This document shows positions 43,450-50,483 of a stretch of 64,000 bases of DNA, in pieces; the stretch's first letter is position 1, and each line of letters opens with the position of its first letter. The position numbers and the translations under genes were made by a program. The stretch is from an uncultured Coriobacteriales bacterium. Lineage in GTDB: Bacteria; Actinomycetota; Coriobacteriia; Coriobacteriales; UMGS124. Location of the stretch: contig CAKUAI010000013.1 in the NCBI GenBank assembly GCA_934636245.1, forward strand, positions 1 to 64,000. The letters are read 5' to 3'. The notes under the pieces are model-generated. The model saw only the letters and a list, made by a program, of their open reading frames with translations, ran no database searches and was not told where the DNA came from.

Positions 43450-43887
43450 CTACTTAACAATCAGGACGTCGCACTCACAGCTGCGCACGAGGAACGTGGA
43501 GATGGAGCCGAGGATCGCGTACTTGATGTTCGAAAGGCCGCGGGCGCCGCAGATGACCAGGTCGGGCTTGATCTCGTTCACGAAATCGTCCATAAGGGTC
43601 TCGCGGACGCGACCGGCCTTGGCCTCAACGGTGATGGACTTGATGGTGCCGAGCTTGCGCGCGCTCTCCACGTCGGCCTCGATGGAGTCCTTCCAGGCCT
43701 TCTCGAGGCTGGGGATGAGCGTGGCGGGGTAGGTGCCGGCGGCCTGCATGGGCGTGGAGTCGATGACGTGGCCCACATAGAGCTCAGCGCCGCTGGCAGC
43801 GGCGATCTCGCAAGCGCGGGCGAAAACCTCGGACTGCATCTCGGTACCGTCAAGCGATACGAAGATCTTCTTGTAGGAATCGGTCAT
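43450..43887 (-). CDS. Universal stress protein (UspA family)
   Basis: A 145-residue cytoplasmic USP domain: start KKIFVSLDGTEMQSEVFARACEIA, then the nucleotide-binding signature GARGLSNIKYAILGSISTFLVRSCECDVLIVK at the end. The usual ATP motif G-x2-G-x9-G-S/T is present (GARGLSN...GSIST), so it may bind ATP. Role in stress survival is inferred from the family. It is two bases upstream of uppP. Confidence 0.9.
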   Translation of the reverse strand: MTDSYKKIFVSLDGTEMQSEVFARACEIAAASGAELYVGHVIDSTPMQAAGTYPATLIPSLEKAWKDSIEADVESARKLGTIKSITVEAKAGRVRETLMDDFVNEIKPDLVICGARGLSNIKYAILGSISTFLVRSCECDVLIVK

Positions 43888-43932
43888 GGTAAACCTCGAT
43901 TCAACGAACGGACAAAGACGTGCAATTCGATT

Positions 43933-44847
43933 TTATACCATCAGGAACATCATGATGATGATAAGAGCCATTCCCACCAGATCGAACCCAGAGAAGACGG
44001 TGCCCATCCACACGACGGACAACACGCACGCCACGATGGGCTCGGTGCTCGCAAGCATGCCCGCAAGAAGGCTGCCGACGATCTTGACGCCGGTGACGTA
44101 GAGCAGGAACGACCCGAACGTGCCGATTGCCGCCACGCCGAACACGGCCAGCCAACCCACGAGGTCAAGCGTGGGCATGTGACTCCAGGGCTGATACACC
44201 AGGCAAGCGACAATCGCCGTGATGAAAATGGCCGTACCCGTGACCGACACCGACCCATGGCGGGCAAGGGGCTTGGCGGGCAAGAGCGTATAGAGGGCGC
44301 AGGCCACCGCGTTGCATATGCCCCAAAACAGTGCCGAAGGCGAGATGGACAGCGACGTGAACGAACCTTGCGTGGCGATGAGGAACGTGCCCACCAGCGC
44401 CAGCGCCACTCCGATGGCCTCCCTGCACTTGGGCATACGACGCATCTGCACGCAAGAGACCGCGAGGATGAGGAGCAAGTTGAGCGACTGCAGAACCGTG
44501 GCCGTGCCCGCGTCGCTCGCCTGAATCGACATGAGGTAGCTGCTTGAGCAGGCAAACAAGCCAAAAACGGCGAACGCCACCGTGATCAGGATGTTGGGCT
44601 TGTCACGTATCAGCTCAACCTCTTCGCGGCGATGCGTGCCAAAAACGAGGGGAGCAAACATGAGCGCGGCGATCACCATGCGCACGGCGACGAGCCATGT
44701 GGGCTCAACGTCGTAGTTGGTAAACAAAAACTGCGCACACGTGCCGGAAAAACCCCAGCCCACACCACCCAACAAGGTGAAGGCGATGCCAAGACCCAGG
44801 TGCTCGCCCGTGACTTTGGACGCAGGGGACGCCTCAACGCTTTGCAC
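43933..44847 (-). CDS. EamA-family (DMT) transporter
   Basis: Ten predicted membrane helices in two EamA repeats, 304 residues from a GTG at 44847. I chose this start because it lies one base after the polA stop (TAA-A-GTG) and a GGAGG, inside the end of polA, is ten bases upstream; the longer frame is polA read out of phase. The start of repeat one is LGLGIAFTLLGGVGWGFSGT and repeat two begins ISPSALFWGICNAVACALY. Substrate unknown: members export amino acids, metabolites or drugs. Confidence 0.8.
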   Translation of the reverse strand: MQSVEASPASKVTGEHLGLGIAFTLLGGVGWGFSGTCAQFLFTNYDVEPTWLVAVRMVIAALMFAPLVFGTHRREEVELIRDKPNILITVAFAVFGLFACSSSYLMSIQASDAGTATVLQSLNLLLILAVSCVQMRRMPKCREAIGVALALVGTFLIATQGSFTSLSISPSALFWGICNAVACALYTLLPAKPLARHGSVSVTGTAIFITAIVACLVYQPWSHMPTLDLVGWLAVFGVAAIGTFGSFLLYVTGVKIVGSLLAGMLASTEPIVACVLSVVWMGTVFSGFDLVGMALIIIMMFLMV

Positions 44848-44848
44848 T

Positions 44849-47683
44849 TTACTTTGCCTCCGCCCAGTTCTGACCGATGGAGCAGGAAACGAGCAGGGGG
44901 ACACGAAGCTGAGCGACACCCTGCATCTGCTCGACCACCATCTCCTGCAACGCCTCAACCTCGCTGCGCGGGCAGTCGAAGTCAAGCTCGTCGTGTACCT
45001 GGACGATCATTTTTGCCTTAAACGCTCCTTCCAACAGCTTGCGCTGCACACGCACCATAGCAAGCTTGATGATGTCGGCCGCGGAGCCCTGCATGGGGTG
45101 GTTCATTGCCGTGCGCTCGGCAAACTGGCGCACAGCCGGCACGCGCGCCGCAATGTTGGGGACATGACGCTTACGTCCGAACATCGTCTGCACAAAGCCC
45201 TGCTTGCGCGCAAGTTCCACCTGGTCGTTGAGGTAGACGCGCACGCCGGGATACGTCGCGTAGTAGCGGTCGATCATCTCCTGAGCCTCGGCGGCGGAGA
45301 TTTTGAGCGTCTGGGACAGACCCCAGGCCGTCTGGCCGTAGACGATGCCGAAGTTGACCGCCTTGGCGCGGGAGCGCTGTGCAGGCGTCACCTCGGCCGC
45401 CGGCACGCCGAAGACCTTCGAGGCCGTCTCGCGATGGAAGTCCTCCCCGCTCAAGAACGCCTCGACGAGGCCCTCGTCGCCCGACAGGTGCGCAAGCAGC
45501 CGCAGCTCGATCTGCGAGTAGTCGCACGACAAGATGACGTTGTCGGGACCGGCGGGTACAAAGGCCGTCCTCACCATGCGGCCCAGGTCACTGCGCACGG
45601 GGATGTTCTGCAGGTTGGGGTCCGAGGAGGAGAGCCTACCGGTGGCCGTGACCGTCTGGTTGTAGGTGGTGTGCACCCGGCCGTCACCGAGAATCTGGCG
45701 AGGCAGCGCGTCGAGGTAAGTCGACTTGATCTTCACGCGCTCGCGATAGTCGAGGACGTCGGCCACCACGGGGTAGTCGCACGCAAAGCTTTCAAGGAGC
45801 TTGGCGTTCGTGGAGTAGAAGCCGGTCTTGGTCTTCTTGAGAGGTCGGCCCGTCTCGGGGTCGCGCGTCGGAAGCCCAAGCGTGTCGAAGAGCACGCCGG
45901 AGAGCTGGGCGGGCGAGTCGATGTTGAACTCTTGGCCTGCAAGGTCGAAGATGCGTGAGCGAATCTGCTCAATCTGGCCCGTAAGCAGGCCGGACTGATG
46001 GGCGAGGACCTCAGGATCCACCTTCATGCCGTTGCGCTCAAGCACCGCGAGCACCGCGACAAGCGGCATCTCGATGTCGGTCATGCACACCTTCGTACCG
46101 TCCTGCTCAAGAAGCCCGTCAAGCACCTCGCGCAGCGCCAGAAGCGAAGCGGCCGCGCATGCCCCGCGCGCCGCGCTCGACTCCTCGGTGGGAGCGGGAG
46201 CAGGCACTCCCCTGCCCTTCTTCGGTGCGGCCGGGAACTCCAGGGCGGGAAGGCTCCAGGGCAAGAACGCCCCCACAAGCACGCTGGGCTCGAAATCGGA
46301 GCGGTCCGAATCGAGCAGATAGGCGGCCACCCCGGCGTCGAACGCCTCAGAGCTGCGGGTAGAGGCGAACACCGCGGCATCAAGACGCGCAGACTCGGAG
46401 GAGTCAAGCGGGTAGAGGCGACGCAGGTCGGCCTTGGTGTCGAACGAGACGACCTTGCAGCCTTCATACGCCATAAGCAACGCCTCGAGGGCGTCGTCGC
46501 CGTCGAAGCGCAAAAGGCACGCCGGTTCCTGGGAGGGCGCGCCCTCAGCCATCTGCCATCCCGACGTGCAGGCGAGCCACAGGGTCTGTGCGCTACCGAA
46601 GAGCGAGCCGGTGTCCTGGCCCTCGTCGAAGAAGGCGCCCACCCAGGCGTCGCGAGCACAAGCCTGCATCAGGCATTCCCAGGCAGCCTGTCCCTGCAGG
46701 GGCTCAGCAGGCAGGGTCGGACCCTGCTCCTGCACACAGGCGCATGCCGCATCGTCGCCGCCCTGCTGGGCCTGCGCCCCGCACGAGCAGCGCAGCACGC
46801 GGCCCTTGAGGGTGCGCAGCGCCAGCGCGTCAAAGGCACGCTCAACCTCGGCCGCGTCAAAGGAGGGCCACATGGCCGCCTGGGCGTCGAACGTGACCGG
46901 CGCGTCGCGACGGATGCGGGCAACCTCGCGCGACACCAGGGCGTCGTCGGCGTGGTTTCGGATGTTCTCGCCCATCTTGCCCTTGATGTTATCGGCGTCG
47001 GCGAGCACGGCGTCAAGCGAGCCGTACTGCACGATGAGCGCGGCCGCCTTCTTGGGGCCGATGCCGGGCACGCCGGGGATGTTGTCGCTCGTGTCGCCCT
47101 TGAGGCCGTAGAAGTCGGGAATCTGCTCGGGCTTCACGCCCTCGTAGAGCGTACAAATCTCCTCCGGGCTCATGATGGCGACGTCGCTCATGCCCTTCCT
47201 GTTGGAGAGGATCGAGACGTTGCCATCGGAAAGTTGGTAGGCGTCGCGGTCGCCCGTGACAAGCAGCATCCTGTGGCCCAGCTCCTCGCCCTGCCTGGCA
47301 AGCGTGCCAAGCAGGTCGTCGCCCTCCCAGCCCTCGACGGCATACACCGGCACATGCATAGCCTCGAGCAGCTCGCGCATCATGGGGAACTGCTCGGAAA
47401 GCAGCGGGTCGCGCGGGGGGCGCTGCGCCTTGTACTGGGGAAGCATCTCCATACGCACCGTGGGGCGGCCCTTGTCGAAGGCGACCATGATGCCATCGGG
47501 GTGGAAGTCCTCCACCAGGCGCAAAAACATGCCCATGAAACCGAAGATGGCGTTGGTAGGTCGGCCGTCGGGAGCATTCATGGGCGTCTGCACCGCATGA
47601 AATGCGCGATGCATGAGGGAGTTGCCGTCAATGACAGCAAACGTCAGGGGCCTTGCGGCCGCCACGTCGTGTTCTTGTTCCAT
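44849..47683 (-). CDS. polA: DNA polymerase I
   Basis: Repair and lagging-strand polymerase, 944 residues from the ATG at 47683, with GGAAGG upstream. The N-terminal 5' nuclease domain (about 1-310) has VIDGNSLMHRAF, the acidic cluster VEGWEGDDLLGT, and VTGDRDAYQL, plus GVPGIGPKKAAALI. The middle lacks the Asp-x-Glu and other motifs of the 3'-5' exonuclease (its counterpart reads KVVSFDTKADL), so proofreading is probably absent, as in many Gram-positives. The polymerase domain has motif A DYSQIELRLLAHLSGD, motif B RAKAVNFGIVYGQ and motif C VQVHDELDFDC. A Cys-rich insert (CSCGAQAQQ ... CACVQ) follows the 5' nuclease domain. Confidence 0.95.
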   Translation of the reverse strand: MEQEHDVAAARPLTFAVIDGNSLMHRAFHAVQTPMNAPDGRPTNAIFGFMGMFLRLVEDFHPDGIMVAFDKGRPTVRMEMLPQYKAQRPPRDPLLSEQFPMMRELLEAMHVPVYAVEGWEGDDLLGTLARQGEELGHRMLLVTGDRDAYQLSDGNVSILSNRKGMSDVAIMSPEEICTLYEGVKPEQIPDFYGLKGDTSDNIPGVPGIGPKKAAALIVQYGSLDAVLADADNIKGKMGENIRNHADDALVSREVARIRRDAPVTFDAQAAMWPSFDAAEVERAFDALALRTLKGRVLRCSCGAQAQQGGDDAACACVQEQGPTLPAEPLQGQAAWECLMQACARDAWVGAFFDEGQDTGSLFGSAQTLWLACTSGWQMAEGAPSQEPACLLRFDGDDALEALLMAYEGCKVVSFDTKADLRRLYPLDSSESARLDAAVFASTRSSEAFDAGVAAYLLDSDRSDFEPSVLVGAFLPWSLPALEFPAAPKKGRGVPAPAPTEESSAARGACAAASLLALREVLDGLLEQDGTKVCMTDIEMPLVAVLAVLERNGMKVDPEVLAHQSGLLTGQIEQIRSRIFDLAGQEFNIDSPAQLSGVLFDTLGLPTRDPETGRPLKKTKTGFYSTNAKLLESFACDYPVVADVLDYRERVKIKSTYLDALPRQILGDGRVHTTYNQTVTATGRLSSSDPNLQNIPVRSDLGRMVRTAFVPAGPDNVILSCDYSQIELRLLAHLSGDEGLVEAFLSGEDFHRETASKVFGVPAAEVTPAQRSRAKAVNFGIVYGQTAWGLSQTLKISAAEAQEMIDRYYATYPGVRVYLNDQVELARKQGFVQTMFGRKRHVPNIAARVPAVRQFAERTAMNHPMQGSAADIIKLAMVRVQRKLLEGAFKAKMIVQVHDELDFDCPRSEVEALQEMVVEQMQGVAQLRVPLLVSCSIGQNWAEAK

Positions 47684-47763
47684 GAAGCACCTTCCATTGC
47701 ATGTGAAAGTGGGGTGGCCGGCCACACGGCCAGCCTTATAGTTTCCATCGGCGATATCATACG

Positions 47764-47801
47764 GTCACGAACGCTTCCCACGACCGTAAAGTGAGCGAAA
47801 C
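47764..47801 (+). promoter_or_regulatory. GlnR-like box upstream of glutamine synthetase
   Basis: The pattern GTCAC-N6-TTCCC-N6-GTAAA-N6-GAAAC is evenly spaced at 11 bases and resembles the actinobacterial GlnR box gTnAC-N6-GaAAC-N6-GtnAC-N6-GAAAC; the second site is a poor match. It lies about 90 bases upstream of the glnN start. An inverted repeat ACGGTC/GACCGT (47761-47787) overlaps it. The region 47684-47890 also contains a GGCCG hairpin near 47730. Confidence 0.35.
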
Positions 47802-47890
47802 ATTCGACTCCTAGAGTTTGCGACATGCACCGAGCTTTGTGTCCAAGACGCCCGCGCGATGCGCGGCGTCATCGAGAGAAGGCGGTTTAA

Positions 47891-49972
47891 ATGGCAGTCA
47901 ACCCCAGCGAGTACTTCGGCTGCAAGGTCTTCAGCCAGAAGATCATGCAGGAGAAGCTCCCCAAGGTGACCTACAAGGCACTCATGAGGACGCTCCAGCA
48001 GGGCGAGCCCCTCGACATCGAGGTGGCCAACGTCGTCGCCCACGCCATGAAGGAATGGGCCATTGAGCAGGGCGCCACGCACTACACCCACTGGTTCCAG
48101 CCCCTCACCGGCATCACGAGCGAGAAGCATGACTCGTTCCTGAACCCCGGCGGCGACGGCACGGCCATCATGACCTTCTCCGGCAAGGAGCTCGTACAGG
48201 GCGAGCCCGACGCCTCGAGCTTCCCCTCCGGCGGCCTGCGCTCCACGTTCGAGGCACGCGGCTACACCGCCTGGGACCCCACGAGCCCGGCCTTCATCAA
48301 GGACGACGTCCTGTGCATCCCCACGGCGTTCATCAGCTACAACGGTGAGTCGCTCGACAAGAAGACCCCGCTTCTGCGCTCCATGACTGCCGTAAGCGAC
48401 CAGGCCAAGCGCGTTATGGCCCTCTTCGGCAAGCATCCTGACCGCGTCGTCAGCACCGTCGGCCCCGAGCAGGAGTACTTCCTCATCAAGGAAGAGGACT
48501 TCGCCAAGCGCCCCGACCTCATCCTGTGCGGCCGCACTCTCTTCGGCGCCGCCCCCGACAAGGGCCAGGAGCTCCAGGAGCACTACTTCGGCTCCATCCG
48601 CCCCACCGTCAGCCGCTTCATGAAGGAGCTTGACTCCGAGCTGTGGAAGCTCGCTGTGCCCGCAAAGACCAAGCACAACGAGGTCGCCCCCTGCCAGCAC
48701 GAGCTTGCCCCCGTGTTCGAGGAGGCCAACGTCGCCATCGATCACAACCTGCTCGTCATGGAGCTCATGAAGATCATCGCCAGCCACCACGGCCTGGTGT
48801 GCCTGGAGCACGAGAAGCCTTTCGAGGGCATCAACGGCTCGGGCAAGCATGACAACTGGTCGCTGTCTGCCGACGGCCAGAACCTGCTCGACCCCGGCGA
48901 CACCCCCGAGCAGAACCTGCAGTTCCTCGTCTTCCTTACCTGCGTCATCGCCGCTGTGGACGATTATCAGGAGATGCTGCGCGTCAGCGTTGCCTCAGCC
49001 GGTAACGACCACCGTCTGGGCGCCAACGAGGCACCGCCCGCAATCATCTCCATCTTCCTGGGCGACCAGCTCAACGGCATCGTCGAGGCCATCATCGAGG
49101 GCAAGACCTACGAGAGCCACGACAAGGAGAGCATGTACCTGGGCGTGCCGGTGCTTCCCAACCTCACCAAGGACACCACCGACCGCAACCGCACCTCTCC
49201 CTTCGCCTTCACGGGCAACAAGTTCGAGTTCCGCGCCGCTGGCTCGCGTCAGAACCTGTCCGACCCCAACATGGTGCTCAACACGGCCGTTGCCAAGGAG
49301 CTCAAGGAGTTCGCCAACGCCATGGAGAGCAGCGCGAGCTTTGAGACCGACGCCATGGCCTGGATCAAGCAGACCCTGACTGATCACCAGCACATCATCT
49401 TCAACGGCGATGGCTACAGCGCCGAGTGGGCCGAGGAGGCTGCCAAGCGCGGTCTGTCCAACCTGCGCACTCTGCCCGATGCTGCCCCCGCGATGATGAA
49501 GGAAAAGAACGTCGCCCTGCTCGAGGAGTTCGGCGTCATGAGCCGCGTCGAGACCGAGAGCCACTACGAGATCAAGCTCGAGCAGTATGCGAACCTCATC
49601 AACATCGAGGCCCTCACGATGATCGACATGGCCAACAAGCAGATTCTGCCGGCCGTGAACGCTTATGCTGCCGACGTTGCCTCCAACCTGGCCATCAAGC
49701 AGGACATGGGCGTGGCGTGCAAGGCCGAGACCAAGCTGCTCAAGAAGCTCTCCGACGGTGCCGACGCCATCAGCGACGACATCGACGCGCTGGTTGAGGC
49801 TCACGACGCCATGATTGCCACCGCCGACGTGCAGGCACGCGGCGAGGCCTGCCGTGACAAGGTGCTCCCCGCCATGGAGCAGCTGCGCAAGGACGCCGAC
49901 GCCATGGAGTCCATCTGCAGCAAGGAGTACTGGCCCCTCCCGTCCTACAACGACATCCTCTTCTACCTCTAA
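47891..49972 (+). CDS. glnN: Glutamine synthetase type III
   Basis: ATP-dependent formation of glutamine from glutamate and ammonia. The 693-residue length, start ATG at 47891 with GAAGGCGG upstream and conserved blocks identify the GSIII family (GlnN), distinct from the 450-residue GSI: WFQPLTGITSEKHDSFLNPGGDG, FPSGGLRSTFEARGYTAWDPTSPAF, GPEQEYFLI, KHNEVAPCQHELAPVFEEANVAIDHN, and NRTSPFAFTGNKFEFRAAGS. The C-terminal 200 residues are a helical extension usual in GSIII. GSIII is a dodecamer and is not adenylylated. A GlnR-like box lies upstream; a terminator hairpin follows. Confidence 0.95.
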   Translation: MAVNPSEYFGCKVFSQKIMQEKLPKVTYKALMRTLQQGEPLDIEVANVVAHAMKEWAIEQGATHYTHWFQPLTGITSEKHDSFLNPGGDGTAIMTFSGKELVQGEPDASSFPSGGLRSTFEARGYTAWDPTSPAFIKDDVLCIPTAFISYNGESLDKKTPLLRSMTAVSDQAKRVMALFGKHPDRVVSTVGPEQEYFLIKEEDFAKRPDLILCGRTLFGAAPDKGQELQEHYFGSIRPTVSRFMKELDSELWKLAVPAKTKHNEVAPCQHELAPVFEEANVAIDHNLLVMELMKIIASHHGLVCLEHEKPFEGINGSGKHDNWSLSADGQNLLDPGDTPEQNLQFLVFLTCVIAAVDDYQEMLRVSVASAGNDHRLGANEAPPAIISIFLGDQLNGIVEAIIEGKTYESHDKESMYLGVPVLPNLTKDTTDRNRTSPFAFTGNKFEFRAAGSRQNLSDPNMVLNTAVAKELKEFANAMESSASFETDAMAWIKQTLTDHQHIIFNGDGYSAEWAEEAAKRGLSNLRTLPDAAPAMMKEKNVALLEEFGVMSRVETESHYEIKLEQYANLINIEALTMIDMANKQILPAVNAYAADVASNLAIKQDMGVACKAETKLLKKLSDGADAISDDIDALVEAHDAMIATADVQARGEACRDKVLPAMEQLRKDADAMESICSKEYWPLPSYNDILFYL

Positions 49973-49982
49973 GTTAGTTGCG

Positions 49983-50061
49983 AAACCCCTGCAGCTGCGT
50001 TCTACGGGGCCTCACGTACGTCCAGTACGCTACGGCCCCGTACGCCTTGCTGTAGGGGTTT
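49983..50061 (+). repeat. Hairpin unit A after glnN (terminator-like)
   Basis: A long imperfect stem: AAACCCCT pairs with AGGGGTTT, GCAGC with GCTG, ACGGGGCC with GGCCCCGT, CGTAC with GTACG, around GTCCA. It is followed by TTTCTGCTTTTT, so it is a good terminator for glnN, starting 10 bases past the stop. Units B and C below share its layout. Confidence 0.8.
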
Positions 50062-50079
50062 CTGCTTTTTGAAGGTTGC

Positions 50080-50160
50080 GGAGGCGCTGCAGCCGCGTTC
50101 CACGAAGGTTCGAGTACGTCCAGTACACTTCACCTTCGTGCGCCTTGCTGCGGCGCCTCC
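50080..50160 (+). repeat. Hairpin unit B with compensatory stem changes
   Basis: Same layout as unit A but with different stem sequences: GGAGGCGC/GCGCCTCC outer, GCAGC/GCTGC, CGAAGGT/ACCTTCG inner, and the loop core GTACGTCCAGTAC (50114-50126) and GCCTTGCTG unchanged. Both arms changed together, so the structure is kept. Confidence 0.75.
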
Positions 50161-50168
50161 TGCGTTTT

Positions 50169-50269
50169 AACCCCCTGTTGCGAAGCGTTCTACGGGGCCT
50201 CACGCGCGGTGCGCACCTTTGGTGTACGTCCAGTACGCTACGGCCCCGTACGCCTTGCTGCAGGGGTTT
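50169..50269 (+). repeat. Hairpin unit C
   Basis: Near copy of unit A: CCCCTG/CAGGGG outer stem, ACGGGGCC (50192-50199) with GGCCCCGT (50242-50249), and the same GTACGTCCAGTAC core (50224-50236), with about 20 extra bases in the 5' inner arm. It is followed again by TTTCTGCTTTTTG and a repeat of the GAAGGTTGCGG after unit A. Confidence 0.75.
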
Positions 50270-50340
50270 CTGCTTTTTGAAGGTTGCGGCGCCTCCTGGT
50301 TTTGCCATTTCAGCGTCCTTAAATTGACTTCAGGTATGCG

Positions 50341-50377
50341 ACGGCCCATCGCCCAAAGGCGGTGGGCCGTTCTTGTT
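50341..50377 (+). terminator. 13-bp terminator hairpin before the surface protein gene
   Basis: ACGGCCCATCGCC and GGCGGTGGGCCGT form a 13-bp stem (one T-G pair) with a CAAA loop, followed by TCTTGTT. It lies between the three hairpins and the cell-wall gene; the AT-rich bases ATAAATGAGGTAAAATAG (50392-50409) after it may be the promoter of that gene. Confidence 0.8.
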
Positions 50378-50483
50378 GCAAGGCTCCCCCACATAAATGA
50401 GGTAAAATAGCGCCAGTCATGCCGAAGTACTTCCAATCCGGTGCGGGGCACTCGCCTCACGCACTTTAAAGGAGATGACCGAT

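Noticed and set aside
49983..50289. CRISPR array or tRNA cluster after glnN
   Set aside because: The units are three long hairpins of unequal length without spacers of constant size, and no cloverleaf or CCA end can be drawn.
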